64,000 bases of DNA from Kineococcus aurantiacus (GTDB lineage: Bacteria; Actinomycetota; Actinomycetes; Actinomycetales; Kineococcaceae). Under the pieces are notes generated by a model. The model was not told where the DNA came from. It saw only the letters and a list, made by a program, of their open reading frames with translations, and made no database searches. The DNA lies in assembly GCF_013409345.1 (NCBI RefSeq), contig NZ_JACCBB010000001.1:186001-250000 (forward strand). Reading direction: 5' to 3'. Positions 32,781 to 42,898 of this stretch are shown piece by piece. Numbering within the stretch: the stretch's first letter is position 1; every line of letters starts with the position of its first letter. A program made the position numbers and the translations under genes.

Positions 32781-33557
32781 GTGAGGGTCCCCGTCTCCCA
32801 GGTCCCCGCCCACCCGGTGCCGGTGCCCGTCCCGCTGCGGCCCGTCCTGGCCCGCTGGGGCGCGCCGCCGGACGCGGCGGAACTGCCCGCGGCGTGGGTC
32901 AACGCCGCGGGCGGCACCACGTTCCGGCTGCACGGTCCGCGGGGCGCGGTGTTCTGCAAGTGGGCCCCGGCCGGGGTGGGGCTGGACCTGGCGGCCGAGG
33001 CCGAGCGCGCGGCGTGGGCCGCGGCGTTCGTGCCGGTGCCGCGGGTGCTGGAGCAGGGCGGTGACGCGTCGGGGTCGTGGCTGGTGACCCGCGCGCTGCC
33101 CGGGGCCAGCGCGGTGGCCCCGCAGTGGGTCGCGCGCCCGGAGGTGGCGGTGCCGGCCCTGGGGCGGGCGCTGCGGTGGTGGCACGACGCGGTGCCGGTC
33201 GCCGGGTGCCCGTTCGACTGGTCGGTGCCGCACCGGTTGCGGCGCGCGGTCGGGGACACCGGCGGTCTGCTCGACCCGCCCGCGGTGGACCGGCTCGTGG
33301 TCTGCCACGGCGACGCGTGCTCCCCGAACACGCTGCTGGCCGACGGCTCGGGCGAGCCGGTGGGGTTCGTGGACCTGTCCGCGGTGGGGGTGGCGGACCG
33401 GTGGGCGGACCTGGCGGTGGCGACGATGAGCCTGGGCTGGAACTACGGCGACGACGACGGGCGGGACTGGGAGGGCACCTTCCTGCGGGCGTACGGCACC
33501 GCCCCCGACCCCGTCCGGACGGCGTACTACCGGGCGTTGTGGGACGTGGGGCCGTGA
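32781..33557 (+). CDS. APH(3')-like aminoglycoside phosphotransferase family kinase
   Basis: The product is 258 residues with a compact kinase fold. ATP-binding Lys60 (VFCKWAP) and the partner glutamate near 73-75 are present. The catalytic loop is VCHGDACSPN (Asp178, Asn183) and the metal motif GFVDLSAVGVADRWADLA (Asp198). These closely follow the APH(3') pattern HGDxCLPN and DLGRLGVADRYQDLA. It may phosphorylate aminoglycosides or a natural sugar-like metabolite. It is a chromosomal, native-looking gene without mobile-element context, so a metabolic role is as likely as resistance. GTG start, leaderless. Confidence 0.82.
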   Translation: MRVPVSQVPAHPVPVPVPLRPVLARWGAPPDAAELPAAWVNAAGGTTFRLHGPRGAVFCKWAPAGVGLDLAAEAERAAWAAAFVPVPRVLEQGGDASGSWLVTRALPGASAVAPQWVARPEVAVPALGRALRWWHDAVPVAGCPFDWSVPHRLRRAVGDTGGLLDPPAVDRLVVCHGDACSPNTLLADGSGEPVGFVDLSAVGVADRWADLAVATMSLGWNYGDDDGRDWEGTFLRAYGTAPDPVRTAYYRALWDVGP

Positions 33558-33587
33558 CCGGGTCCGTGGGGGGGTCCGGGGACGGGC

Positions 33588-33600
33588 TACCGTCGGCGTC
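33588..33600 (+). promoter_or_regulatory. Leaderless-type -10 hexamer for the PNPOx-fold gene
   Basis: TACCGT at 33588-33593, then seven bases, then the GTG at 33601. Confidence 0.5.
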
Positions 33601-34272
33601 GTGCGCAGCGAGTTGTCCGGTTTCCTGGCGGGCCTGACCTGGCCGCGGCCGCAGGGCCCGGGGTTCGACCCCGACGGCGCGCCGTCGGACCCGGTGGTCC
33701 TGTTCGAGCAGTGGCTGCGGGAGGCGGTGGCGGCCGGGGTGCCGGCCGCGCACGTCATGACGCTGGCGACGGTCGACGCGGCCGGGCGCCCGGACGCGCG
33801 GGTCACGGTGCTGGAGGACGTCGACGAGCACGCCTTCTGGGTGGCGGCCAGCGACACCAGCCCCAAGGGCAAGCAGCTGGGCCGGGTGCCGGTGGCGGCG
33901 CTGGTCTTCCACTGGCCCCAGCTGGGCCGGCAGGTCCGGGTCCGCGGCACGGTCCGCACGGCGGACGAGGCGCGCACGGCGGCGGCGTTCGAGCGGTTGT
34001 CGGCGCAGGCGCGCGCGGAGGCGCTGGTGGACCGGCAGAGCCGCCCGCTGCACGACGAGGAGTGGCTGTCCGACGCGCTGGGCGACCCCTCGGACCTGGT
34101 GCTCCTGGAGGACCCGGGTGCCTCCACGGTGCCGGTGTGGCGGCTGTGGGGCGTCGACGCGGGGCGGATGGAGTTCTTCCAGGCCGCCGGCGCCGACGCC
34201 GACGGGCACCACCTGCGGTTGCGCTACTCGCGCACCGACGGGGCCTGGGCCCGGGAGATGCTGCGCCCCTGA
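33601..34272 (+). CDS. Pyridoxamine 5'-phosphate oxidase family protein
   Basis: The product is 223 residues. It has the FMN-binding split barrel of the PdxH family: FEQWLREAVAAGVPAAHVMTLATV, the SDTSPKGKQL phosphate-binding stretch, LVFHWPQLGRQVRVRG, and a C-terminal end LRLRYSRTDGAWAREMLRP close to the conserved RLxPR-type tail (here YSR). It may oxidise pyridoxine or pyridoxamine phosphate to PLP, but the changed C-terminal motif leaves another small-molecule substrate possible. GTG start, leaderless, convergent with an ABC ATPase gene. Confidence 0.8.
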   Translation: MRSELSGFLAGLTWPRPQGPGFDPDGAPSDPVVLFEQWLREAVAAGVPAAHVMTLATVDAAGRPDARVTVLEDVDEHAFWVAASDTSPKGKQLGRVPVAALVFHWPQLGRQVRVRGTVRTADEARTAAAFERLSAQARAEALVDRQSRPLHDEEWLSDALGDPSDLVLLEDPGASTVPVWRLWGVDAGRMEFFQAAGADADGHHLRLRYSRTDGAWAREMLRP

Positions 34273-34302
34273 GGGTCGCGCCCCGGGCGGCGCCTCACCG
34301 CC

Positions 34303-35097
34303 TCACAGGGCGCGGGCGGTGTACCGGCCGGCGCGGGCGCTGACCTCCAGGGCCAGGCCGAAGGTGTCCGACAGCTGCGCCGACGTCAGGGTCGGCTCGA
34401 CGGGACCGGCGGCCACGACCCGCCCGCCGCGCAGCAGCAGGGCGTGGGTGGTGCCCACGGGGATCTCCTCGACGTGGTGGGTGACCATGACGGGGGTGGG
34501 GGCGTCGGGGTCGGCGGCCAGCGCCGTCAGCCGCCGCAGCAGGTCCTCCCGGCCGCCGAGGTCGAGCCCACCGGCCGGCTCGTCCAGCAGCAGCAGCTCG
34601 GGGTCGGTCATGAGGGCGCGGGCGATCTGGGTGCGCTTGCGCTCCCCGTCCGAGAGGGTGCCGAAGGTGCGCTCGGCCAGGTGCGCCACCCCCAGCAGCG
34701 CCAGCAGGTGCGCGGCGCGGGCCTCGTCGTCGGGGTCGTACTCCTCGCGCCAGCGGCCGGTGACGCCGTAGGCGGCGGTCACGACGACGTCGCGGACCTT
34801 CTCCTGGCGCGGCACCGCCCCGGCCAGCGCGGTGCTGGCCAGGCCGATGCGGGGGCGCAGCTCGAAGACGTCGACGCGCCCGAGCCGCTCGCCGAGGATG
34901 CCGACGGTGCCGGAGGTGGGGAACAGCCGGCCGGCGGCGACCGACAGCAGCGTCGACTTCCCCGCCCCGTTGGGGCCCAGCACGACCCAGCGCTCCCCGG
35001 CGCCGACGGTGAGGGACACGGAGTCCAGGAGCACGCTGACGCCCCGGCGCACGGTCACCGCGGACAGGTCCAGCACGGGGTCAGGCACGTCGCTCAT
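34303..35097 (-). CDS. ABC transporter ATP-binding protein (stand-alone)
   Basis: The product is 264 residues. Walker A is GPNGAGKST (41-49), the signature LSDGERKR (changed from LSGGQ-type), Walker B ELLLLDEPAGGLD and the H-loop VMVTHHVEEIP. The sequence resembles the ModF/YlmA-like iron or molybdate-associated ATPases. No membrane or binding-protein gene is adjacent, so its partner is unknown. The ATG at 35097 follows TAGGGT by seven bases. It is divergent from the hypothetical gene at 35132 with only 34 bases between, both looking leaderless. Confidence 0.85.
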   Translation of the reverse strand: MSDVPDPVLDLSAVTVRRGVSVLLDSVSLTVGAGERWVVLGPNGAGKSTLLSVAAGRLFPTSGTVGILGERLGRVDVFELRPRIGLASTALAGAVPRQEKVRDVVVTAAYGVTGRWREEYDPDDEARAAHLLALLGVAHLAERTFGTLSDGERKRTQIARALMTDPELLLLDEPAGGLDLGGREDLLRRLTALAADPDAPTPVMVTHHVEEIPVGTTHALLLRGGRVVAAGPVEPTLTSAQLSDTFGLALEVSARAGRYTARAL

Positions 35098-35110
35098 GGC
35101 CGCGACCCTA
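35098..35110 (-). promoter_or_regulatory. Leaderless-type -10 hexamer for the ABC ATPase
   Basis: TAGGGT on the reverse strand (35110 to 35105) is seven bases before the ATG at 35097. Confidence 0.5.
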
Positions 35111-35118
35111 ACGAGTCG

Positions 35119-35131
35119 TATCCTCGCGCCT
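35119..35131 (+). promoter_or_regulatory. Leaderless-type -10 hexamer for the hypothetical gene
   Basis: TATCCT at 35119-35124, then seven bases, then the GTG at 35132. Confidence 0.45.
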
Positions 35132-35929
35132 GTGCTGGACCTGCCCCGCTCCGCCCGGCTGGCCGCCTGGGGAACCGGCGTCCTGTCCGCGACCGTCCCG
35201 CTGGCGAGCGCCGTGGAGGCCGTCGTGCGCGACGACGAGCCGCACGCGGTGCGCTGGGAGGGCGAGGGGCTGCCGGGGGTCGCGGCCGCGCCGCAGGACC
35301 TGACGACGCTGCTGGCGGGGCTGTCGGCGTGCGGTGCGGGGCGGCTGCTGCTGACGCTGCCGGTGCCGGGGGACCCCCGGGGGCTGCCGGGGCCGCCGGC
35401 GGTGAACGTGGCGGCCCTGGAGGCCGGGGAGTGCGTCGTGGCCGAGGTCGACGGGCACGGCCCGCGCTGGGCGCTGGTGCCGGAGGTCAGCGAGTTCGGG
35501 TCGGTGTGGGAGCCGGGCGCGTTCGTGACGTGGGCGGCGCACCCGGCCGCGCCCCGGCGCGCGCCGGAGGCCTCCAGCGTCGCCGAGTCCGAGCGGGAGC
35601 TGCGGGTGGCGCTGCAGACGGCGACGCGGGCGCTGGCGGCGCTGGACGTGGCGCGCTGGCGGGAGGAGGCCGCGGACCGCATCGCGGCCGTGCGCGACGG
35701 CGGCCTGGTCCGCGACGCGGTGCCGCCGGGCACGTCGGCGCGGGCGCTGCGGGTGCTGCAGACCGCGGCGCGGGTGCTGGCCATCGTGGACCTGGCGACC
35801 GAGGACGACGGGGCCGCCATCACGAGCCTGGAGGCGGGGTCGCGGGCCGCGGCGCTGCGGGAGGTGGGGGCGGTGGCCCGGCGCGCGCTGGTGGCGGCCG
35901 TCAACGCCCACACCGAGCCGGTGCCCTGA
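35132..35929 (+). CDS. Conserved hypothetical protein
   Basis: The product is 265 residues, not recognised as a named family. The first 165 residues are mixed alpha/beta (LLAGLSACGAGRLLLTLPVPGDP, then ECVVAEVDGHGPRWALVPEV). The second part is helical and rich in Ala and Arg (SERELRVALQTATRALAAL, then ALREVGAVARRALVAAVNAH). No signal peptide, membrane helix or catalytic motif is evident. Codon use matches the neighbours (strong GC at third positions). It starts with GTG and appears leaderless. Function unknown. Confidence 0.7.
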   Translation: MLDLPRSARLAAWGTGVLSATVPLASAVEAVVRDDEPHAVRWEGEGLPGVAAAPQDLTTLLAGLSACGAGRLLLTLPVPGDPRGLPGPPAVNVAALEAGECVVAEVDGHGPRWALVPEVSEFGSVWEPGAFVTWAAHPAAPRRAPEASSVAESERELRVALQTATRALAALDVARWREEAADRIAAVRDGGLVRDAVPPGTSARALRVLQTAARVLAIVDLATEDDGAAITSLEAGSRAAALREVGAVARRALVAAVNAHTEPVP

Positions 35930-35945
35930 CGGCCCGGCACGGGAC

Positions 35946-35980
35946 TGGCAGGAAGTGGACGGACCATGACGGTCCTGCCA
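35946..35980. repeat. Nested inverted repeat before the MFS transporter
   Basis: TGGCAGGA (35946-35953) pairs with TCCTGCCA (35973-35980). Inside it GGACC (35961-35965) pairs with GGTCC (35971-35975, overlapping the outer right arm). It lies in the 88-base gap before the MFS gene, and could be an operator or the hairpin end of the upstream gene. Confidence 0.4.
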
Positions 35981-36017
35981 CTGCCGGGGTGGTGGGCGCG
36001 TCCGCCACGATGAGCGC

Positions 36018-37340
36018 GTGAGCACCGCCCCCACCCGCCTCCCCCGGGCGCGCCCGCCCCGTCCGCGCACCCGCCCGCACCCGGCGTGGACGGTCGCGGC
36101 CGTCACCTTCGCGACCCTGCTGGCCGCCGGGGCCTTCCGCTCGGTGCCGGCGACCCTGCTGGAGCCGGTGACGGCCGAGTTCGGGTGGTCCCGGGCGCAG
36201 GTGTCGGCCGCGGTGAGCGTGAACCTCGTGCTGTACGGCCTCATCGCCCCCTTCGCCGCGGCGCTCATGCAGCGGTTCGGGGTGCAGCGGGTGGTGGCGG
36301 TGGCGCTGCTGCTGGTGGCCGCCGGGTCGGCCGGGTCGGCCTTCGTGCAGGAGCGCTGGCAGCTGGTCGCGACGTGGGGCGTCCTGGTGGGGACCGGCAC
36401 GGGGTCGATGGCGATGTCGCTGGCGGCGACCGTGGTGGGCCGGTGGTTCGCCGCGCGCCGCGGGCTGGTGACCGGGGTGCTGGCCGCGGCGGCCTCGGCC
36501 GGTCAGCTGGTCTTCCTGCCGCTGGTGGCGAACCTGGCCCACGACCACGGCTGGCGCACCCCGTGCCTGGTCATCGCCGCCGTGGCCCTGGCCGTGGTGC
36601 CGCTGGTGCTGGCGGCCCTGCACGAGCACCCCGCCGACCGCGGGGTCGCGCCCTACGGCGCGAGCGGGCCGGTGGCGGAGCCGGGCCGGGCCGCCGGGGC
36701 GCTGGCGGGGTTGCGGCTGGCGGTGCGCCACCGCGCGTTCTGGTTCCTGGCCGCCGGGTTCGCCGTCTGCGGCGCCTCGACGAACGGGCTGGTGGGCACC
36801 CACTTCGTGGCCGCCGCCCACGACCACGGGATGCCCGCGACGACGGCCGCCTCGCTGCTGGCGCTGGTCGGGGTGTTCGACGTGGTCGGCACGGTCGCCT
36901 CGGGCTGGCTGACCGACCGCGTGGACCCGCGCCTGCTGCTGCTGGCGTACTACGCGCTGCGCGGGCTGTCGCTGCTGGCGCTGCCGGGGCTGCTGTCCCC
37001 CGGCGTCGAGCCGGGCACGTGGGTGTTCGTGGTGTTCTACGGCCTGGACTGGATCGCGACCGTCCCCCCGACCGTGGTGCTGGCCCGCCGGCACTTCGGC
37101 CTGGCCGGGCCCGTGGTGTTCGGGTGGGTGTTCGCCTCGCACCAGGTGGGCGCGGCGGTCATGGCGTTCGCGGCCGGGGCCGTGCGCGACCACACCGGCG
37201 ACTACCGGACGGCGTTCTGGGTCGCCGGGGGGCTGTGCGCGCTCGCGGCGGTGTGCTCGGTGCTCGTGGGGGCCGCGCCGGCCGCCGCGACGGAGGGGGC
37301 GGACGGCGCCCCGGCCGCGACGCCGCGACCGGGGCGCTGA
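36018..37340 (+). CDS. MFS transporter
   Basis: The product is 440 residues with 12 predicted membrane helices. The first half ends with [20 protein letters not shown], the loop typical of the oxalate/formate or monocarboxylate porter-like MFS group. [22 protein letters not shown] is the second-half equivalent. The N-terminus is a Pro/Arg-rich cytoplasmic leader of 20 residues. Substrate unknown; monocarboxylate transport is a guess. GTG at 36018 is preceded by CACGAT and six bases. Confidence 0.85.
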   Translation: MSTAPTRLPRARPPRPRTRPHPAWTVAAVTFATLLAAGAFRSVPATLLEPVTAEFGWSRAQVSAAVSVNLVLYGLIAPFAAALMQRFGVQRVVAVALLLVAAGSAGSAFVQERWQLVATWGVLVGTGTGSMAMSLAATVVGRWFAARRGLVTGVLAAAASAGQLVFLPLVANLAHDHGWRTPCLVIAAVALAVVPLVLAALHEHPADRGVAPYGASGPVAEPGRAAGALAGLRLAVRHRAFWFLAAGFAVCGASTNGLVGTHFVAAAHDHGMPATTAASLLALVGVFDVVGTVASGWLTDRVDPRLLLLAYYALRGLSLLALPGLLSPGVEPGTWVFVVFYGLDWIATVPPTVVLARRHFGLAGPVVFGWVFASHQVGAAVMAFAAGAVRDHTGDYRTAFWVAGGLCALAAVCSVLVGAAPAAATEGADGAPAATPRPGR

Positions 37341-37377
37341 CCGGGGCGCTGACCCCGCCCCGGCCGGGGCACCGGGT

Positions 37378-38568
37378 TCACCGGACCGAGCGGTAGACCT
37401 CCACGGTGCGGGCGGCGATGGCGTCCCAGGAGAAGCGCTCGACGGCGCGGGTGCGGCCGGCGGCGCCGAACGCGCGGGCCCGGTCGGGGTCGGAGACGGC
37501 CTCGGTGAGGGTGGCGGCCAGGTCGGCGACGAAGCGGTCGGGGTCGACGGGGGCCCCGGTGCCGTCGGTGACCTGCTCGATGGGCACCAGCCAGCCGGTG
37601 ACGCCGTCGTCGACGACCTCGGGGATGCCGCCGGTGGCCGTGCCGACGACGGCCGCGCCGCAGGCCATGGCCTCGAGGTTGACGATGCCCAGGGGTTCGT
37701 AGACCGAGGGGCAGACGAACACCGTGGCCTGGGACAGGTGCTCGAGCAGCTCGGCGCGCGAGAGGTGCCGCTGCAGCCAGACGACGCCGTTGCGGGTGCG
37801 CTGCAGCTCCTCGACGAGCCCGGCGACCTCGGCGGCGATCTCGGGGGTGTCGGGGGCCCCGGCGCACAGGACGAGCTGGACCTCCGGCGGCAGCTGCGCC
37901 GCGGCGCGCAGCAGGTGCGGCAGCCCCTTCTGCCGGGTGATGCGCCCGACGAAGACGACCGAGGGGCGGTCCGGGTCGACCCCGTTGGCGCGCACCAGGT
38001 CCCGGCCCGGCACGGGCGTCCACTCGTCGGCGTCGATGCCGTTGTGGACGACGTGGACGCGCTCGGGGTCCAGCCCCGGGTAGCAGCGCAGGATGTCGGC
38101 GCGCATCCCGGCGCTGACGGCGACGACGGCCGCGGCGGACTCGAACGCCGTCCGCTCGGCCCAGGACGACAGGCGGTAGCCGCCGCCGAGCTGCTCGGCC
38201 TTCCACGGCCGCAGCGGTTCGAGGCTGTGGGCGGTGACGACGTGCGGGACGCCGTGCAGCAGGGCGGCCAGGTGCCCGGCGAGGTTGGCGTACCAGGTGT
38301 GGGAGTGGACCAGGTCGGCACCGGCGGTGTCGGCGGCGATGGTCAGGTCCACCCCCAGCGTGCGCAGGGCCGCGTTGGCGCGGGCCAGCTCGGGCAGGTC
38401 GGGGTAGCCGGTCGCGCCGGGTTCGTCGCGCGGGGCGCCGAAGGCGCGGACGGCGACCTCGGGACCGTCGTCCAGGGCCCGCAGGGCCTTGACGAGCTCG
38501 GCGACGTGGACCCCGGCTCCGCCGTAGATCTCCGGCGGGTACTCCTTGGTGAGCAGGTCGACGCGCAT
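37378..38568 (-). CDS. glgA: GT4 glycogen synthase / maltose-1-phosphate synthase (GlgA/GlgM)
   Basis: The product is 396 residues, a GT-B fold GT4 glucosyltransferase. Visible are [15 protein letters not shown] (8-22), [14 protein letters not shown], the [15 protein letters not shown] segment that binds nucleotide sugar, and the catalytic E-x7-E region [17 protein letters not shown]. It uses ADP-glucose from GlgC, encoded divergently. In mycobacteria the same divergent pair is glgM/glgC, and GlgM makes maltose 1-phosphate from ADP-glucose and glucose 1-phosphate; this gene may do the same. The ATG at 38568 has GGGAGGGGAG just upstream. Confidence 0.9.
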   Translation of the reverse strand: MRVDLLTKEYPPEIYGGAGVHVAELVKALRALDDGPEVAVRAFGAPRDEPGATGYPDLPELARANAALRTLGVDLTIAADTAGADLVHSHTWYANLAGHLAALLHGVPHVVTAHSLEPLRPWKAEQLGGGYRLSSWAERTAFESAAAVVAVSAGMRADILRCYPGLDPERVHVVHNGIDADEWTPVPGRDLVRANGVDPDRPSVVFVGRITRQKGLPHLLRAAAQLPPEVQLVLCAGAPDTPEIAAEVAGLVEELQRTRNGVVWLQRHLSRAELLEHLSQATVFVCPSVYEPLGIVNLEAMACGAAVVGTATGGIPEVVDDGVTGWLVPIEQVTDGTGAPVDPDRFVADLAATLTEAVSDPDRARAFGAAGRTRAVERFSWDAIAARTVEVYRSVR

Positions 38569-38684
38569 GGCACTCCCCTCCCGGCAACCCGGGGACTCGC
38601 AGGACACTTGAAGGACTGGACGTCTGGCGGGACTCGCGGGACCCGCAGGGCCCCACCTGATGGGCACCCGGGGGTGCCGGGGCC

Positions 38685-38697
38685 TAGTGTGCCCCTC
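38685..38697 (+). promoter_or_regulatory. Leaderless-type -10 hexamer for glgC
   Basis: TAGTGT at 38685-38690, then seven bases, then the GTG at 38698. Confidence 0.5.
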
Positions 38698-39933
38698 GTG
38701 GCCACTCCGAACGTCCTCGCGATCGTCCTCGCCGGTGGGGAGGGCAAACGGCTCATGCCACTCACCGCCGACCGGGCCAAACCCGCGGTGCCCTTCGGGG
38801 GCACCTACCGGCTCATCGACTTCGCGCTGTCGAACCTGGTGAACGCCGCCTACCGCAAGATCGTCGTCCTGACGCAGTACAAGTCGCACTCCCTGGACCG
38901 GCACCTCTCGCAGAACTGGCGGATGTCGAACCTGTTCGGCTCCTACATCGCCTCCGTGCCGGCCCAGCAGCGCGTCGGCCAGCGCTGGTACGCCGGCTCG
39001 GCCGACGCCATCTACCAGTCCCTGAACCTCATCAGCGACGAGCGCCCCGACATCGTCGTCGTGGTCGGTGCCGACCACGTCTACCGGATGGACTTCTCCC
39101 AGATGGTCGACGCGCACGTCGCGTCGGGGTCCCCGTGCACGGTCGCGGCGATCCGCCAGCCCATCACCCTGGCCGACCAGTTCGGCGTCATCCAGACCGA
39201 ACCGGGCTCGAACCGGATCGCGGAGTTCCTGGAGAAGCCCAAGGACCCCCGCGGGCTGGCCGACTCCCCGCACGAGGTGCTGGCCTCGATGGGCAACTAC
39301 GTCTTCGACGCCGACGCCCTCGTCGACGCCGTCACCCGCGACGCCGAGCAGGAGGACTCCAAGCACGACATGGGCGGGGACATCGTCCCCGGCTTCGTCG
39401 AGCGGGGCCTGGCCTCGGTGTACGACTTCAAGGACAACGAGGTCCCCGGGGCCACCGACCGCGACCGGGCGTACTGGCGCGACGTGGGGACACTGGACGC
39501 CTACTTCGAGGCGCAGATGGACCTCATCTCGGTCCTCCCGGTGTTCAACCTCTACAACTACGAGTGGCCCATCATCGCCGCGCAGGACTACTACCCGCCG
39601 GCGAAGTTCGTCCACGGCTGGCAGGGCACCTACGGGCACGCCGTGAACTCCATCATCAGCCAGGGCACCGTCGTCTCCGGTGCGCTGGTGGAGAAGTCCA
39701 TCGTCTCCCCCAACGTGCGCCTGGACTCCTGGGCCCACGTGTCCGAGTCCGTCCTCATGGACGGCGTGAAGGTCGGCCGGCACGCCGTGGTCCAGCGCGC
39801 CATCGTCGACAAGTTCGTCACCGTCCCCGACGACGCCCGCATCGGGGTGGACGCCGAGGAGGACCGCGCCCGGGGTTTCCACGTCACCCCCTCGGGCATC
39901 ACCGTCGTCGGGAAGGGACAGACCATCTCGTGA
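38698..39933 (+). CDS. glgC: Glucose-1-phosphate adenylyltransferase GlgC
   Basis: The product is 411 residues. It makes ADP-glucose from ATP and glucose 1-phosphate, the committed step toward glycogen and related glucans. The nucleotidyltransferase loop [13 protein letters not shown] (11-23), [16 protein letters not shown], the [10 protein letters not shown] metal site and [10 protein letters not shown] are all present. A left-handed beta-helix C-terminus (about 290-405) carries [12 protein letters not shown]. The GTG start follows a leaderless hexamer. The stop overlaps the F420-type oxidoreductase start by four bases, an unexpected coupling. Confidence 0.95.
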   Translation: MATPNVLAIVLAGGEGKRLMPLTADRAKPAVPFGGTYRLIDFALSNLVNAAYRKIVVLTQYKSHSLDRHLSQNWRMSNLFGSYIASVPAQQRVGQRWYAGSADAIYQSLNLISDERPDIVVVVGADHVYRMDFSQMVDAHVASGSPCTVAAIRQPITLADQFGVIQTEPGSNRIAEFLEKPKDPRGLADSPHEVLASMGNYVFDADALVDAVTRDAEQEDSKHDMGGDIVPGFVERGLASVYDFKDNEVPGATDRDRAYWRDVGTLDAYFEAQMDLISVLPVFNLYNYEWPIIAAQDYYPPAKFVHGWQGTYGHAVNSIISQGTVVSGALVEKSIVSPNVRLDSWAHVSESVLMDGVKVGRHAVVQRAIVDKFVTVPDDARIGVDAEEDRARGFHVTPSGITVVGKGQTIS

Positions 39934-40730
39934 GCACCACCACCCAGGACCGTCCGGTGCGCATCGGCGTCCAACTGCAGCCCCAGCACGCGCAGTACCC
40001 CGCGATCCGCGCCGCCGCGGCGCGCGCCGAGGAGATCGGCGCGGACATCGCCTTCAACTGGGACCACTTCTACCCGCTGTACGGCGACCCCGACGGCCTG
40101 CACTTCGAGTGCTGGACGATGCTCGCGGCGTGGGCCGAGGCCACCCGCCGCATCGAGATCGGCGCCCTGGTGTCCTGCAACAGCTACCGCAACCCCGAGC
40201 TGCTGGCCGACATGGCCCGCACCGTCGACCACGTCTCGGCCCACGACACCGGCACCGGCCGGCTGGTCCTGGGGATCGGGTCGGGGTGGTTCGAGAAGGA
40301 CTACGACGAGTACGGCTACGAGTTCGGCACCGCGGGGGGCCGGCTGGACAAGTTGCGCGAGGACCTGCCGCGCATCGAGGCCCGGCTGGGCAAGCTCAAC
40401 CCCGCGCCGACGCGGAAGGTCCCCGTCCTCATCGGTGGTGGCGGGGAGCAGAAGACGCTGCGGATCGTGGCCCGGCACGCCGACATCTGGCACTCCTTCT
40501 CCGACGTGGAGACCTTCACCCGCAAGGTCGGCGTCCTGGCCGAGCGGTGCGCCGAGATCGGCCGCGACCCGGGCGAGATCGAGCTGTCGGTGGGGGTGGA
40601 GAACACCGAGCAGGCCGAGGCGCTGCACGCGGCCGGGGCCCGGTTGTTCACCATCGGCGTCAACGGGCCCGACTACGACCTGGGCGTCCTGGAGGAACTG
40701 GTGGCCTGGCGCGACGGCAAGAACGCCTGA
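39930..40730 (+). CDS. LLM-class oxidoreductase, probably F420-dependent
   Basis: The product is 266 residues with a luciferase-like TIM barrel. Typical segments are [82 protein letters not shown] and [23 protein letters not shown]. The last two are common in F420-dependent members of actinobacteria. The substrate is unknown. GTG at 39930 overlaps the glgC stop (GTGA), so the protein is made together with ADP-glucose pyrophosphorylase. Whether the two share a pathway or only a promoter cannot be told. Confidence 0.86.
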   Translation: MSTTTQDRPVRIGVQLQPQHAQYPAIRAAAARAEEIGADIAFNWDHFYPLYGDPDGLHFECWTMLAAWAEATRRIEIGALVSCNSYRNPELLADMARTVDHVSAHDTGTGRLVLGIGSGWFEKDYDEYGYEFGTAGGRLDKLREDLPRIEARLGKLNPAPTRKVPVLIGGGGEQKTLRIVARHADIWHSFSDVETFTRKVGVLAERCAEIGRDPGEIELSVGVENTEQAEALHAAGARLFTIGVNGPDYDLGVLEELVAWRDGKNA

Positions 40731-40759
40731 TCCGCGCCGGGGTCCCGCGGCCGTCCCGG

Positions 40760-40772
40760 TAGGGTCGCGGGC
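40760..40772 (+). promoter_or_regulatory. Leaderless-type -10 hexamer for serB
   Basis: TAGGGT at 40760-40765, then seven bases, then the GTG at 40773. Confidence 0.55.
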
Positions 40773-42023
40773 GTGCTGAACGACGCCCGCGACCTCCCCG
40801 ACGCCCCGCCCACCGAGCGGTCCGAGGAACGGGTGCTGGTCACCGTCACCGGGCCGGACCGCCCCGGGGTCACCTCGGCGCTGTTCAGCGCGCTCGACGG
40901 GACCGGTGCGCACGTCCTGGACGTCGAGCAGGTCGTCGCCGGGGGCGTCCTGACGCTGTCGGTCCTGACCACGGCCGGGGACGCCGTGCGCGCGACCGTG
41001 GCGGGCCTGGAGCTGCAGGGGTTGCGGATCGCGTGCAGCACGCCACAGCCGCCGGCCACCGACCGGCCCCGCCGGCTGCACGTGACGCTGCTGGGCGCGC
41101 CCCTGCTGCCGGCGGCGGTGGCCCGCGTCACCGCCGTGCTGGCCGAGGCCGGGGCCAACGTGGACCGCATCCGGCGGATGTCGGCCGAGCCGGTCACCAG
41201 CGTCGAGCTGGACGTGTCCACCCGCGGCAGCGCCGACGACGTCCTGCGGTTGCGCCGCACCCTGGCCGTCGAGGCCGGCCGCCACGGCCTGGACGCCGCG
41301 GTCTCCCCCGCCGGCCTGGCCCGGATGGGCCGCCGGCTGGTCGTCATGGACGTCGACTCCACCCTCATCCGGCAGGAGGTCATCGAGCTGCTGGCCGCCC
41401 ACGCCGGCCGCGAGGCCGAGGTCGCCGCCGTCACCGAGCGCGCCATGCGCGGGGAGATCGACTTCGCCGCCTCGCTGCGCGAGCGCGTCGCCTGCCTGGA
41501 GGGCCTGGACGTCGGCGTGGTGCAGGCCGTGCGCGAGGCCGTGGAGCTGACCCCCGGCGCCCGGACGCTGTGCCGCACGCTGCACCGGCTCGGGTTCACC
41601 CTGGCCCTGGTGTCGGGGGGCTTCCTGGAGGTCGTGGGCCCGCTGGCGGCCGAGCTGGGCATCGCGCACGTGCGGGCCAACCGGCTGCAGGTCGTGCACG
41701 GGCGCTTCACCGGCCGCGTCCTGGGGCCGGTGGTGGACCGGGCCGCCAAGGCGACGGCGCTGCGGGAGTTCGCCGCCGCCGAGGGGCTGCCGCTGCACCG
41801 CACCGTGGCCATCGGCGACGGCGCCAACGACCTGGACATGATCGGCGCGGCGGGGCTGGGCATCGCCTTCAACGCCAAGCCCGTGGTGCGCGAGCAGGCC
41901 GACGCCGCCGTCAACGTCCCCTACCTCGACGCCGTGCTGCCGCTGCTGGGCATCACGCGCGAGGACGTCGAGGACGCCGACCTGGCCGACGCCGCGCTGG
42001 GCGGGGCGCTCAGCCGCGGTTGA
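40773..42023 (+). CDS. serB: Phosphoserine phosphatase SerB with two ACT domains
   Basis: The product is 416 residues, the long actinobacterial form. An N-terminal ACT domain (about 20-95) opens with VLVTVTGPDRPGVTSALF, a second ACT-like segment lies at 100-175, and the HAD phosphatase domain begins at about 187. Catalytic Asp193 and Asp195 are in VVMDVDSTLIRQE, motif II is LALVSGGF and motif IV is IGDGANDLDMIG. It removes phosphate from phosphoserine, the last step of serine synthesis, and the ACT domains probably bind serine. GTG start, leaderless. The 3' end overlaps the small membrane-protein gene on the other strand by 14 bases. Confidence 0.94.
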   Translation: MLNDARDLPDAPPTERSEERVLVTVTGPDRPGVTSALFSALDGTGAHVLDVEQVVAGGVLTLSVLTTAGDAVRATVAGLELQGLRIACSTPQPPATDRPRRLHVTLLGAPLLPAAVARVTAVLAEAGANVDRIRRMSAEPVTSVELDVSTRGSADDVLRLRRTLAVEAGRHGLDAAVSPAGLARMGRRLVVMDVDSTLIRQEVIELLAAHAGREAEVAAVTERAMRGEIDFAASLRERVACLEGLDVGVVQAVREAVELTPGARTLCRTLHRLGFTLALVSGGFLEVVGPLAAELGIAHVRANRLQVVHGRFTGRVLGPVVDRAAKATALREFAAAEGLPLHRTVAIGDGANDLDMIGAAGLGIAFNAKPVVREQADAAVNVPYLDAVLPLLGITREDVEDADLADAALGGALSRG

Positions 42024-42116
42024 GCGCCCAGGTCGACAGCAGCGCCAGGGCCGCGATGAAGGCGATCATGAGCGCTCCCAGCACGGCCAGCTTGCGGCCC
42101 CCCGAGGGCGAGCTCA

Positions 42117-42117
<1 letters not shown>
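42010..42117 (-). CDS. 35-residue single-pass membrane peptide coupled to fabG
   Basis: An ATG at 42117 overlaps the fabG stop by one base (TGATG) and opens a frame of 35 codons. It encodes a short hydrophilic start with a Lys/Arg (SSPSGGRK), one hydrophobic helix (LAVLGALMIAFIAALALLST) and the end WALNRG. Third positions are nearly all G or C, as in true genes here. It is too short for most gene finders. Function unknown; a membrane-anchored partner of fatty-acid or cell-envelope synthesis is one possibility. In mycobacteria and streptomycetes the place after fabG is held by the enoyl reductase gene. Confidence 0.6.
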
Positions 42118-42884
<767 letters not shown>

Positions 42885-42885
42885 T

Positions 42886-42898
42886 TACCGTGGGGACC
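42886..42898 (+). promoter_or_regulatory. Leaderless-type -10 hexamer for the DUF3099 gene
   Basis: TACCGT at 42886-42891, then seven bases, then the GTG at 42899. Confidence 0.5.

Noticed and set aside
37378-39882. An 834-codon reverse-strand frame that would extend glgA across glgC
   Set aside because: The conserved protein begins at [13 protein letters not shown] (38568), and the upstream part is antisense to glgC.
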